Assembly (NCBI GenBank): GCA_963778945.1
Contig: CAVZWL010000013.1
Span: 116,247 to 180,246, forward strand
Length of the DNA stretch: 64,000 bases
Direction: 5' to 3'
Source: Fen-1254 sp963778945
Lineage (GTDB): Bacteria > Bacteroidota > Ignavibacteria > UBA10030
A program made the position numbers and the translations under genes. The notes below the pieces were generated by a model. It made no database searches and had not been told where the DNA came from. It saw only the letters and a program-made list of their open reading frames with translations. Of this stretch, positions 20,291-29,502 are shown one piece after another. Numbering within the stretch: the first letter of the stretch is position 1; every line of letters begins with the position of its first letter.

Positions 20291-20368
20291 TTAAAATTTC
20301 TCCGGTTTTACAAGCGTATACACAAGATATATGAGAAGCAGAACTGCGATAAGAAGACCGACAATCAT
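20291..20368 (-). CDS. kdpF: KdpF, small K+-transporting ATPase subunit
   Basis: The 25-residue ORF encodes one hydrophobic helix followed by KPEKF, the characteristic KdpF pattern (MIVGLLIAVLLLIYLVYT then LVKPEKF). AAGGAGT at 20374-20380 is an excellent ribosome binding site. It sits directly ahead of kdpA, 2 nt away, as in kdpFABC operons. KdpF stabilises the pump in the membrane. It is short enough to be missed by ORF callers with a length cut-off. Confidence 0.88.
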   Translation of the reverse strand: MIVGLLIAVLLLIYLVYTLVKPEKF

Positions 20369-20432
20369 TTTTTACTCCTTCAATTGACGGATTCAAAATG
20401 CTGAACGCACCGGAAAAAAGCTATTCGGAAGG

Positions 20433-20470
20433 TGTAAAAAGAGCCGGAGAAAGTATAAAAATACTATAAA
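20433..20470 (-). promoter_or_regulatory. Candidate KdpE operator upstream of kdpF
   Basis: Read on the minus strand, the region contains TTTATA (20470-20465), a 5-nt spacer, TTTATA (20459-20454), a 15-nt spacer and TTTACA (20438-20433). The KdpE box known from enterobacteria is a TTTATA/TTTACA direct repeat with a 5-bp spacer. The first pair matches that spacing, and the third element is one helical turn further out. It lies 65-102 bp upstream of the kdpF start, a suitable distance for activation. This is a prediction from motif resemblance. Confidence 0.5.
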
Positions 20471-20621
20471 TATCTTTCTGCCGGAGTCCCAAAAGAAAGA
20501 AATACGGCCGAGCGTGCCGATTCTGCATTCTTCTTTTGCTTTCCAAGGTTTATTTCGCAAAATTGATGTTTGCTCAATCACTCACCGTTCACCATGGATC
20601 AATAGAACTGCTGCGGGAATA

Positions 20622-22130
20622 ATGACAAGCACAAATAAACCTAAAACGAAGAGTCCCAAATCAGCAAAAAAAGCCCTTGCAGGGCGCAAAAAAAGAATTG
20701 GAACTGCTTTTCAAGAAAACTCAGGAAAAACTCTATCGGAAAGGGATAGAATAATTTTACGCGACTCGCAAAATATAATCAGGTCTCCGGCCTTCCTGAA
20801 GTCCCTGCAGTCATCGAAGCGAAAAAAGCATTCCGCTTCAGCAGTCATCGGAATTCCGGAAGATTTTCAATTGACCCGGGAATTTTCCGGCGCTTTCGAA
20901 CAAATAGAGAATACAAATCAAAATTTTTATATTACGGGGAATGCAGGAACAGGAAAATCGACGCTCCTTTATTATTTCAAGGAAAAGACGAAAAAGAAAA
21001 CAGTTTTACTTGCTCCGACAGGTATTGCTGCCGTCAATATCGGCGGTTCGACGATTCATTCTTTTTTCCGGTTCCCGCTGCATTTTATTAATGCGGAAGA
21101 CATCAAGAAACTCTGGGGAAAGGAATCTCTCTTCCATGCTCTTGAGACGCTTGTTATAGACGAAGTCTCCATGGTCCGCGCTGATATTATGGATGCGGTC
21201 GATCAATCGCTCCGTCTGAACCGTCACCGTCCATTGGAGCCTTTCGGAGGAGTCCAAATGGTGCTTATCGGGGATCTGTTCCAGCTCCCGCCCGTCATTG
21301 CACCCGAGCTGGAAGAGTATTTTATGGAACGATACGAAACACCCTTCTTCTTCAGTGCGAATGTTTTTAAGGAAATCGATCTCCAAAAGATTGAACTGCA
21401 AAAAATCTTTCGCCAGGACGATCCGGCGTTCATAAGACTTCTGAATAAGGTCCGAACGAGAGACATGGAAAAGGAGGATCTTTATAAAATCAATGAACGA
21501 TATGCACCTTCTTTGAAGCTCGGCCGTCATGATCTTGCCATCACGCTGACGAGCACAAATGCCCGTGCAGCAAGCATCAATCTCGAGCGGCTTCTGTCGC
21601 TGCCTTCGGAGGAATTTATTTACACTGCAGAAACTGTTGATGATTTCGACGAAAAATCGTATCCGACCGATAAAGTCCTGAGGCTTAAGAAGGGAGCACA
21701 GGTTATGATGATTAAAAACGATCCGAATAAAAGATGGGTGAACGGCACGCTGGGCATTGTAGAAAATCTCGCGCGCGACGCCATAACCATTTCATTCGAC
21801 GGCATTCATCATACGATCGAACAATCGACATGGGAGAAGCTTGAATATGAATACGACCGTGAAAACGGGCTCATCGAGCCCTTTGTCACCGGTTCCTTCC
21901 ATCAGTATCCGATTAAACTCGCCTGGGCTATGACCATACATAAGAGCCAGGGAAAGACTTTCACGAAAGTAATTATCGACCTCGGAAGAGGCGCCTTTGC
22001 CCATGGACAGGCGTATGTTGCTCTGAGCCGCTGCAGAACATTCGACGGAATTTTTCTAAAAACTCCCTTCCGCCCTTCGGACATAATTGTCGACGACAGA
22101 ATTAAAGAATGGCAAAGAAAAGACAATTAA
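20622..22130 (+). CDS. PIF1-like/RecD-type superfamily 1 DNA helicase
   Basis: The protein is about 502 residues from ATG 20622; an upstream in-frame start at 20514 would add 36 residues without recognisable sequence. A basic, lysine-rich N-terminal tail (about 1-100) precedes the helicase core. Walker A is FYITGNAGTGKST. Motif Ia is LLAPTGIAAVNIGG, Walker B is TLVIDEVSMVRAD, motif III is VLIGDLFQLPP, and the C-terminal TIHKSQGKTF plus VALSRC motifs are present. This is the PIF1/Dda-like SF1B family, which unwinds DNA 5'-3' and resolves G-quadruplexes or replication obstacles. It is a single gene divergent from kdp. Confidence 0.88.
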   Translation: MTSTNKPKTKSPKSAKKALAGRKKRIGTAFQENSGKTLSERDRIILRDSQNIIRSPAFLKSLQSSKRKKHSASAVIGIPEDFQLTREFSGAFEQIENTNQNFYITGNAGTGKSTLLYYFKEKTKKKTVLLAPTGIAAVNIGGSTIHSFFRFPLHFINAEDIKKLWGKESLFHALETLVIDEVSMVRADIMDAVDQSLRLNRHRPLEPFGGVQMVLIGDLFQLPPVIAPELEEYFMERYETPFFFSANVFKEIDLQKIELQKIFRQDDPAFIRLLNKVRTRDMEKEDLYKINERYAPSLKLGRHDLAITLTSTNARAASINLERLLSLPSEEFIYTAETVDDFDEKSYPTDKVLRLKKGAQVMMIKNDPNKRWVNGTLGIVENLARDAITISFDGIHHTIEQSTWEKLEYEYDRENGLIEPFVTGSFHQYPIKLAWAMTIHKSQGKTFTKVIIDLGRGAFAHGQAYVALSRCRTFDGIFLKTPFRPSDIIVDDRIKEWQRKDN

Positions 22131-22209
22131 GAATGCGGATTTGAGAATAAAAAGTTGTCTGGTTTTCTGCGAATATAACTCGCCCGCCTTCAATCTATCA
22201 GAAAACTAT

Positions 22210-22236
22210 GCCCGCTCTTGATCTCAAAGAGCGGGC
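22210..22236. terminator. 10-bp hairpin in convergent gap
   Basis: GCCCGCTCTT at 22210-22219 and AAGAGCGGGC at 22227-22236 form a perfect 10-bp stem with a 7-nt loop. It lies between the helicase gene (plus, end 22130) and the convergent membrane-protein gene (minus, end 22379). The following T run is poor on both strands, so this is a likely but not textbook terminator. Confidence 0.5.
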
Positions 22237-22378
22237 AGAAGGTCGAACTGCCGCAGAATTATGTTTGAGTGCCCCCCTCAATGAACTCATATTGTGTTTT
22301 GCCGTGCAGGAGTGCATTATTTCCGCGGCACGAGGCCACATGGAAGAGAGTATCATTTTTCGGACTGGCACTGGTCTT

Positions 22379-22951
22379 TCAACGCTTTTTTGTCTCGTTA
22401 TGCAGATCGACAGAATGTACGATAGACTCTGCTATCTCAATACCGATGCCAAGACCGACTCCCATGCACAAACCATCCAGAAAATTTCGCTGGAACCCAA
22501 TAGCCGACATGCTGGATGCATGGGAAACCACGAGGGAAATTAAATTCAGGAGTACGAACAACTCGCCGAAAATAATGCCTACAACGGTGAATTTCCAATG
22601 CTTGAAGGTCGAAAGTTTGCGCTCGAAAAGAAACGCAAGAACGACAACCGAGACCGTGACGCCGAACGAATAAATCGCGGCAAACATCAAAGGGAGAATA
22701 AACGAAATACCGAGAAACAGAACCGCACCGAATACCATTGCCGTAGAAATCGTATTGGACAGACCCCGGACATGATAGAAAGCAAAAATGCAGGCGCTGG
22801 AAAACCCATATGCCAGGTAGTAAACAAACGGCATGCCTGCGGGATTGAAAATGTCGCCGCCGTAAATCATCAACCCGGCAACCATACTTCCTGCCGTTCC
22901 TAAAAAGGCAATAAGAATTAATCTCCACAACTCTTCAACAAATTTTTTCAT
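22379..22951 (-). CDS. Multi-pass membrane protein of unknown function
   Basis: The protein has about 190 residues from ATG 22951, which is preceded by GGAG at suitable spacing; a GTG at 22963 is the alternative. Five or so hydrophobic helices are visible, covering about residues 10-30, 40-60, 70-95, 95-115 and 125-150. A glycine-rich stretch near the C-terminus (GLCMGVGLGIGIEIAE) is followed by a charged tail. I do not recognise a family. It is a single gene between convergent and co-directional neighbours. Confidence 0.65.
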   Translation of the reverse strand: MKKFVEELWRLILIAFLGTAGSMVAGLMIYGGDIFNPAGMPFVYYLAYGFSSACIFAFYHVRGLSNTISTAMVFGAVLFLGISFILPLMFAAIYSFGVTVSVVVLAFLFERKLSTFKHWKFTVVGIIFGELFVLLNLISLVVSHASSMSAIGFQRNFLDGLCMGVGLGIGIEIAESIVHSVDLHNETKKR

Positions 22952-23013
22952 AGCAGTCTCCACGCATGAAACTTTTTAATATCGAAGTATCAACAACACT
23001 CTGTTGTCAAACA

Positions 23014-26000
23014 TTAATTTAACGGCTTTTCTGATTTTTCCAAGAGCTCAAAGTATTTTTTTATTAATTCCTGATAATCTCTGGAGTATCCCTGCTGCAG
23101 TGCATTTATCAAATCTTCCCGAAACCGTTGTTTTTCGTTCAAAAGTTCGGGATCGATGTCCGCAGGCTGTTTTCCATCTGTCGGCGTGCCGCTTTCCGAT
23201 TTTCGCTTTTGTTCGTAATCCCGCTCATGCATTGATTTCGATGCATCAAGCATGCGCGACAGGATTCGATCCTGTTTTCGTATCGTCTCCCTATCGACGC
23301 TGTTTTGTTCCAGAGCGAGTACAACCTCTTTCATTTCATCCGAAATTTTCCCCAGATCGCCCAGCATCCGCTGGCCGTCGCTGCTTTGTTTCGCCTCTGC
23401 ATTGAGCTGTTCCAGCGATTTTTGGACGGCTGCCTGTTCCTGTGCAAGCCGTGCGGCTTCCTGCGCCCTCTGTTCTCCATTCATCTTCTGTGTTTCCATA
23501 TTGATCGACATTTGCTGCTGCGCCATTCGCTGAAGCTGCTGCATCAAGCTTCCGGCGCCCCCTTGTCCGCCCTGCATCATCGCTTGAAGTGCATTTTGAG
23601 TCTGCACTGCCGCGTTATTGAGCGAAGCTTTTGCACGATCCTGCTCCTGTGATGCCGATCCTCCGCTGCGGAGTTCGAGATCTCGAAGAGCATTTGTCAT
23701 ATGTGCAGATGCCTCTCCGATCGCTCTTCCCATATCGGGAGTAACGGCGAACGATTTTTTTGAAAGATCCAGGAGATACGCAATAACATTTTGAAGATCC
23801 TGCGAGACGCGCTGCTGTTGCTGGGCATTTTCCGGAAGCCGGAGCGAACCTGGAGGAGCGGACTGAGCCTGAGTTTTTAATTCTTCCTCTTCTTTGGAAA
23901 GCTCCAGGAGATCGTTTGTCGCCCGGCGTAAAGCATTCAGAACGGTGCGTGCCTGCTCCTGCTGCATACGCTTCTGCAGAGAACTCAGTTGTGAATGAAA
24001 ATTCTGCAGCTGCTTCTGAGCATGCTGCTGCGGCGAGAGCGCAGCTGCACGGTTTCCCTGCTCCATTGACGAAGCGGACTGCTCCATCATCCCGCTGATG
24101 TTTTCCTGTTTCATCTCTTCAAGCAGCTGCTGCATTTCTTTCGCCGGCATTTCGGTGAAAAACTGCTCCATTCGCCTTTGAAGATCAGCCGCTTCATGTT
24201 CCATGGCTTGTTCCTGCTTTGCAAGATCTTTCTGCTGCTGCGCCGGCTCTTTTTGAAGCGATTCGTTGTTCTGTGCCGATTTCGTTTGTTCTTCTAATTC
24301 CCGCTGCTTCTGTTCCAATGCCTGGACGCGTGCTGTGATTTCATCCATTTTCTGTTCGATCTGAATGCGCTTGAGCAATTCAATTGTTCGTTCGATCGTT
24401 TGACGAAACTGTTCTTCGCGAAAGCTCATGAGCTGCATCGCCTGCTGGAACTGCTGTTTATCGATATTCTGCATCGATTCGCTTTTTGCCTGAAGCGCTT
24501 TTCGAAGCTCGGCCGAGTCCATGGTTTTGAACAACTGCTGCAGTTCCATGTACTTTTCCAGCGTTGCCGGCGATAAAACATTCTGCTGCTCCATTGTCTG
24601 TGTCGTATGTTCTAAACGCGATTTTGAATCTTCAATTTTCTTTTGAACTTCCTCGTACTTTTTTGCCATTTCTCCCATTTTCTTCTGCGTCTGCCAATCC
24701 GGATCTTTATTATTTTTGAGATCACGGTTCAATGATTCCATGTCGTCTTTGAGCTTGTTTGCTTCTTCAAGTGTTTTCTGCAGTTCGTCCAGAGACTGCT
24801 CCTGTTCCCTGCCTGCATCGGCAAACACTTCATCCAGCGAAGGCAGCCGCAGTGTAAAGAGGGCGCTCCGCCCGCTCTTCGCACCGCCGACAGCATCGTT
24901 ATCGAACACTTCAGCAAAGTATTCGACGACGTCTTCCGGGGCAAGATGAAGAGGCGAGAGATTCCATGTAAAAGGAATTTCTGCAATCGTTCCGGATGCC
25001 GGAACCGGAATGCCGGTATATAAATATTTTCCCTGAGCCTGCTCGTAGCGCGATTTGACCAGCCGGTATCCGATTCGCAGAGAAGAGAATCCATAATCGT
25101 CTTTTATCTGCAGGCGGACGGCAAGCGTTTGATCTCCGGCAATATCTAAATTTTTTCCGGGTTCAAGTATGACAACAGACGGAAATTCATCGGGAATGGT
25201 TTGAATCCGGTACTGTACCGGATTGATGTTCCTCAGATGTTCTTCATCAATAAGAGTAAGCCAATAAAGATTATCCTTACGCACGAGGAATGAAGTGGAA
25301 AATTTATCACGATGGATCGTGAAGAAAGATGCGGTGCTGTCGCTGAATTCCACGAATCCTTTTTCGAGCATCTTGCTTGCTGTGCCGGTAAGCGTTATGC
25401 GGGTACCGGCCGGTGCGCTGATATCTCCGGCAAATTCTTCCTGAAGACGTTCAGGCAGATTTGTATAAGCCGGATAATCCAGCCGAAGATGAAAAGAACG
25501 GACAAGCGGACGGTCAACCACTGTCAGCGTGTCGTGCATACTTTCAACATCGCCGGTACGAGCATAGTATTCGGTCGTTACTCGAACGCCTTCAAAAACC
25601 GTTTGAAAAGTTCCAGAAGGACTTCTTTGAATCAGCGTTTCTTCCGCCCTGTCCTGTTTTTCCAGCCGCCTGACGAGGTTCAGTTCTTTCGGGATCTGAA
25701 TAAATGAGGGCAGGGCCGGTACGATACGAATCGTGACGTGAACTGTATCCCCTTTTATAATTTCCATACTGCCGGGAATGATAACAAAGCTGTATTTGGG
25801 CTGCGGTGAAAAATCTGTCCGGAAATGCGCCAGACGGTATAATCCGCCGGAAAGAGAAGTTGGAAACAGGGCAAAAAGGATGAAGGATCCTCCGATGACA
25901 CAGAGAAACCATCGGCGCACACGAATGAGAACGGTTCTATCGACTGACTGTAAAAAATTTATGTCTTGAATCTCATCGAGAAACATCTGTACGGCTGCAT

Positions 26001-26406
26001 TGAGCAATTCGGGCGAAGAGAATGCGGAATATTCCTTCTTCCGGGAAGAAAGCTGGTACATATTCAGCAGTCTGTCTTTTATCCGGGGAAACTTATCTCC
26101 GATGAATTTTGCGGTCAGCTCTTCGTTTTCCCGATTCAAAATTCCGTTGCAGCGCAGCAGCGGCTGCAGAACGTACCAGAACAAAACAGATAACAGACTA
26201 GAAAGATAAAGAACAGCAAAAAGAGTTCGGATGGTACAGCTGAAATCGAATAATGCTTCAATTGCCGTACTGGTGAGAAGAACAGATGCAGCGAAGGTCA
26301 GCACGATCGTAAAATTCCTCAGAGCGGCTGTTTGATAGCGCTTGTTCTGTACTTCCTGAATACGAAGCTGAAGAGCGTTTTGCATTATATTCGGATTCCG
26401 CTGCAT
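23014..26406 (-). CDS. DUF4175-like membrane protein with long glutamine-rich coiled coil
   Basis: The 1130-residue protein is last in the MoxR operon. Two N-terminal hydrophobic helices occupy about 25-85 and a third lies near 170-190. A periplasmic beta-rich region (about 200-530) follows. A very long Gln/Glu-rich coiled-coil region occupies about 550-1090, with Met/Gln-rich stretches such as MQQLQRMAQQQMSIN. The architecture fits the DUF4175/TIGR02302-like family encoded with MoxR-type AAA ATPases and VWA proteins. It probably forms an envelope-spanning scaffold. It starts 12 nt after the DUF4159 gene. Molecular function is unknown. Confidence 0.75.
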   Translation of the reverse strand: MQRNPNIMQNALQLRIQEVQNKRYQTAALRNFTIVLTFAASVLLTSTAIEALFDFSCTIRTLFAVLYLSSLLSVLFWYVLQPLLRCNGILNRENEELTAKFIGDKFPRIKDRLLNMYQLSSRKKEYSAFSSPELLNAAVQMFLDEIQDINFLQSVDRTVLIRVRRWFLCVIGGSFILFALFPTSLSGGLYRLAHFRTDFSPQPKYSFVIIPGSMEIIKGDTVHVTIRIVPALPSFIQIPKELNLVRRLEKQDRAEETLIQRSPSGTFQTVFEGVRVTTEYYARTGDVESMHDTLTVVDRPLVRSFHLRLDYPAYTNLPERLQEEFAGDISAPAGTRITLTGTASKMLEKGFVEFSDSTASFFTIHRDKFSTSFLVRKDNLYWLTLIDEEHLRNINPVQYRIQTIPDEFPSVVILEPGKNLDIAGDQTLAVRLQIKDDYGFSSLRIGYRLVKSRYEQAQGKYLYTGIPVPASGTIAEIPFTWNLSPLHLAPEDVVEYFAEVFDNDAVGGAKSGRSALFTLRLPSLDEVFADAGREQEQSLDELQKTLEEANKLKDDMESLNRDLKNNKDPDWQTQKKMGEMAKKYEEVQKKIEDSKSRLEHTTQTMEQQNVLSPATLEKYMELQQLFKTMDSAELRKALQAKSESMQNIDKQQFQQAMQLMSFREEQFRQTIERTIELLKRIQIEQKMDEITARVQALEQKQRELEEQTKSAQNNESLQKEPAQQQKDLAKQEQAMEHEAADLQRRMEQFFTEMPAKEMQQLLEEMKQENISGMMEQSASSMEQGNRAAALSPQQHAQKQLQNFHSQLSSLQKRMQQEQARTVLNALRRATNDLLELSKEEEELKTQAQSAPPGSLRLPENAQQQQRVSQDLQNVIAYLLDLSKKSFAVTPDMGRAIGEASAHMTNALRDLELRSGGSASQEQDRAKASLNNAAVQTQNALQAMMQGGQGGAGSLMQQLQRMAQQQMSINMETQKMNGEQRAQEAARLAQEQAAVQKSLEQLNAEAKQSSDGQRMLGDLGKISDEMKEVVLALEQNSVDRETIRKQDRILSRMLDASKSMHERDYEQKRKSESGTPTDGKQPADIDPELLNEKQRFREDLINALQQGYSRDYQELIKKYFELLEKSEKPLN

Positions 26407-26418
26407 GACATCAATTTT

Positions 26419-27117
26419 TTAATGGCTCAACACCCAGACAAGAATGTTCGTCCCGAACCTGAGTGCTTCGTCTCTCTTCCATTGGGGATCGCCGTGAACG
26501 TCGGGATCCGCCCATCCGTCGCTCGGATTCGATTCGTATGTATAATAGACGACAAGCCTTCCTTGATAAAAAATGCCGAATCCCTGCGGCGGCAAGCCGT
26601 TATGTTCATGCGTCTTTGGAACTCCCTTCGGAAAATCGAAACAGCAATGGTATAAACCGTAGCTGAATGGAAGTTCAACGAGAGCGGCATCGGGAAAGAT
26701 TTTTTTTATTTCGCGCCGAAATGCTTTATCCATTCCGTAATCGTCGTCGGCATACAGAAAACCGCCGTGCGTCAGATACGTCCGAAGCCGCTCTACTTCG
26801 AAATCAGAAAAGGCAATGTTTCCATGCCCGGTCATGAATAAGAACGGATAGCGGAACATGTTATCGCTGGCACAATCGACAAATTCGTAGCATGGATCAC
26901 AATCGATGCCGGCGGCACGCCGGGCAAATTCCAAAAGATTGATTTCCGACGACGGATCGTTATACCAATCCCCGCCGCCGCTGTATTTGAGCCGTGCAAT
27001 ACGAAATTGGCTTTCGATCCGTGTCTGTCCGCAGAGATACCCGGAAAATGGAGCACAGCAGAATATGAGAATAATAATAATACTATGTCCGGCCGTATTT
27101 TTATATTTATTTTTCAT
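26419..27117 (-). CDS. DUF4159 domain protein, exported
   Basis: The protein has about 232 residues from ATG 27117. Its start shares one base with the stop of the upstream VWA gene (TGATG), which indicates tight translational coupling. A hydrophobic signal segment (IIIILIFCCAPFSGYLCGQ) is followed by the DUF4159 domain. Typical features are RLKYSGGGDWYNDPSSE, FLFMTGHGNIAFSD, GGFLYADDDYGMD and the C-terminal GTNILVWVLSH. DUF4159 folds like a glutamine-amidotransferase-type domain and regularly accompanies MoxR/VWA operons. No catalytic role is established for it. Confidence 0.82.
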   Translation of the reverse strand: MKNKYKNTAGHSIIIILIFCCAPFSGYLCGQTRIESQFRIARLKYSGGGDWYNDPSSEINLLEFARRAAGIDCDPCYEFVDCASDNMFRYPFLFMTGHGNIAFSDFEVERLRTYLTHGGFLYADDDYGMDKAFRREIKKIFPDAALVELPFSYGLYHCCFDFPKGVPKTHEHNGLPPQGFGIFYQGRLVVYYTYESNPSDGWADPDVHGDPQWKRDEALRFGTNILVWVLSH

Positions 27118-29288
27118 CACATCATACCGAATCGTTTCCGAAGAAACCATTCAATGGCAAAAACAAGAACAAGTATAATCAGCATGACACGCGAATCCCG
27201 CAACTCGAATTCAGCAGCTTTTTGCTGTTCGTGCGGCTTGAGCGCAGGCACATGATGCAGATCATCGGCCATTGATGCCGTATTTTGAGCATCGTAATAT
27301 TTTCCCTCTGTCCGGAATGCTATTTGCTGCAGGAGTGGACGGTTCATTTTTGTTTCATAGAATTCTTCAGGCACGGATCCGACTGAAAATACGCCGGCGT
27401 CGGATCCCAATTTACCGCCCTGAGCGGAAATGGCGGCAGTGTATCGATAATCTCCCGCCGGTACATGGCCGAATGTTCCCTGATACAGCCCGCTTCCGGA
27501 AGGTGCAAGATTACAGACGTAGCGATCCGTACCGCAGTAAGCAGTTACAGCAACGATTGCATCGTCGACAGTTCTATAAGCTTCATCATACACTTGAGCT
27601 TCAAAATCGGCATCTTCATGTGACGTAAAAAATCGCTTGATCGGCTGTACGCGCACCTGCCGGTCGTCATCGTGTGCAGTGAGCCATGCGATTGAATTTT
27701 GAATGAACCTATCGAACAGGCCGGCGGCATCTTCATCTTGTTCAGCGAGCAGCTTCCACCTCCAGATGCCGTATCCCAGTACTGCTTCAGATTTTTGTAC
27801 TCCCCGATGCTGCGTTACAATCAGGGGACCGTCGGCAGCGGAAGATGCAAGGCGCAGAGCGGCAAGAACGTTCGATCCCTGTTTTGGAATAAAAGATATT
27901 TGAGAATGATAAATCGGCGGCAGCGCATTCCAGAGCGGCGCTGTCCGTTCAGCGGAACGCAGTTTCATCACGGCGTCATTCTGCTTTAAATCCGATACCG
28001 ACGCAAAAACCTGAAATTCTCCCGTATGAATATCGCTGAATAAAAACGGCAAAGCAGTATCGAGGGCATGGAGGCGTGCATAATCTATGATGCGGGCATC
28101 AATAAAAAAAAGCGGCTTTTCCAGATCGCATACCGCATGGCTCAAATCCTGAACGGCAGGTGCTTTTGTCCACCCGGCAGGAAATCCGTCAAGAACAATG
28201 CAATCTGCAGCTGACAGGACAGCCGCGGAACAATCCCCTCCGTCATATGTCCCGTCCGGGCGCCCTATATATGCTGAGACGGACAGAGTACGGTCCTGTT
28301 CAAGCGCTCTTCGAACGCATGCGGCATCCGCAGACGGGCTGCCGGCAATCAAAACGATGTTCATCTTGCTTTTGAGCGCTTTGACAAAAAAGGTAAACCG
28401 GTTATTTTGTCCGGTCAATTCTCCCGGCAGTACCGGAATTTCAGCGCTGTATTTATGCATGCCTTCCTCTTCCGGTATAAATGAAAGCGGCACTGAATAT
28501 TCCTGCGAACCGGCGCCAAGCGATTGCATGCGCCTATCTATTACTTTTCCCGTTTCATCTTTGAGAAGGATTTCCGCCCGTTCATTTTTGAATCCGGAAC
28601 TGTGAACCGTCACAGAGACCGGCATCCGTGTGCCGGTATAGGCAACCTCATTCGTACGGATATTTTTGATGAATAAATCTTTTTGTTCGGCGGTGTCGCC
28701 GATGCCGACCGTAAATATCGGCAGGGCAAGTTCATCCGCCTCGTACAGAGGAGATTCGCCCGTTGTAGCGATGCCGTCGGAAAGCAGAACGACTGCTTGG
28801 AGGTTGTTTTCTTCTGCATGGAGTTTAACAAAGCGCAGAGCCCCCGAGATATCTGTCGCTTCACCGTCGAACGATAGAGAATCGGCGTTGAAATCGGCAG
28901 CATCGTGCGGCTTCGCATCGAATCTTACATATCGGAGATCGGCGAACCGACGTACATCGCTCCAGAGCGGCAAGTGCAGAAGTGTCCTAAGCGTTTCTTT
29001 CCTTTTCCCCTGCCTATCGGCAATGGTCATGCTTTGAGAGCAGTCGACGAGAACCGCGATCTGCGGAGATTTTGTTTTCTTCGTGACAAAGGAAAGCAGC
29101 GGATCTCCCAGTAAAAGCAAGAGCAAAAAAAAGAGAACTGCCCGCAAGACAAAAAGAACACGCCGGATTTTTTGGGGAATCGGCGGAACCGTCGTGCGAT
29201 ACATCCAAAAAGAGATTCCGCATGCCGCACAAAATGCAGCGAGGAGAAAAAAAGTATGGAGCGAAGATGACAAATGAACTTCAGGCAT
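27117..29288 (-). CDS. VWA domain membrane protein (BatA/glutamine-amidotransferase-like)
   Basis: The 723-residue protein has two N-terminal hydrophobic helices (about 8-27 and 42-62) and one at the C-terminus (about 702-717). A von Willebrand A domain at about 75-230 has a MIDAS-like start (VLVDCSQSM) and the later LLSDGIATTGES. A class I glutamine-amidotransferase-like region lies around 330-560. VWA proteins of this kind act with MoxR ATPases as metal-dependent adaptor/insertion factors in the envelope. The gene follows moxR after a 214-nt gap, and is coupled to the DUF4159 gene. Confidence 0.82.
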   Translation of the reverse strand: MPEVHLSSSLHTFFLLAAFCAACGISFWMYRTTVPPIPQKIRRVLFVLRAVLFFLLLLLLGDPLLSFVTKKTKSPQIAVLVDCSQSMTIADRQGKRKETLRTLLHLPLWSDVRRFADLRYVRFDAKPHDAADFNADSLSFDGEATDISGALRFVKLHAEENNLQAVVLLSDGIATTGESPLYEADELALPIFTVGIGDTAEQKDLFIKNIRTNEVAYTGTRMPVSVTVHSSGFKNERAEILLKDETGKVIDRRMQSLGAGSQEYSVPLSFIPEEEGMHKYSAEIPVLPGELTGQNNRFTFFVKALKSKMNIVLIAGSPSADAACVRRALEQDRTLSVSAYIGRPDGTYDGGDCSAAVLSAADCIVLDGFPAGWTKAPAVQDLSHAVCDLEKPLFFIDARIIDYARLHALDTALPFLFSDIHTGEFQVFASVSDLKQNDAVMKLRSAERTAPLWNALPPIYHSQISFIPKQGSNVLAALRLASSAADGPLIVTQHRGVQKSEAVLGYGIWRWKLLAEQDEDAAGLFDRFIQNSIAWLTAHDDDRQVRVQPIKRFFTSHEDADFEAQVYDEAYRTVDDAIVAVTAYCGTDRYVCNLAPSGSGLYQGTFGHVPAGDYRYTAAISAQGGKLGSDAGVFSVGSVPEEFYETKMNRPLLQQIAFRTEGKYYDAQNTASMADDLHHVPALKPHEQQKAAEFELRDSRVMLIILVLVFAIEWFLRKRFGMM

Positions 29289-29502
29289 AGCCGTTCCCCG
29301 CGAATTTCAGAATGAGGGATTCGCCGGCACTGATGAAAAACGATTGGATGGGAACACTGCAGAGTTTCTTTCGATCGCGTTGTTTGAGGTTCTTCGTTTC
29401 ATTCATGGCACAAGATACGAAATTCTTCCGACACCATTCAACGAGAGCGGAAAAGATACAAAGTTAAAAAGGCGGCACTCCGCTGCCGGCGCAGAGTGAA
29501 TA

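Noticed and set aside
29281..29406. 41-codon minus-strand ORF overlapping the VWA gene start
   Set aside because: It has no good ribosome binding site or recognisable sequence, so it is too weak to call. It is mentioned only because a DUF58 gene is missing here.
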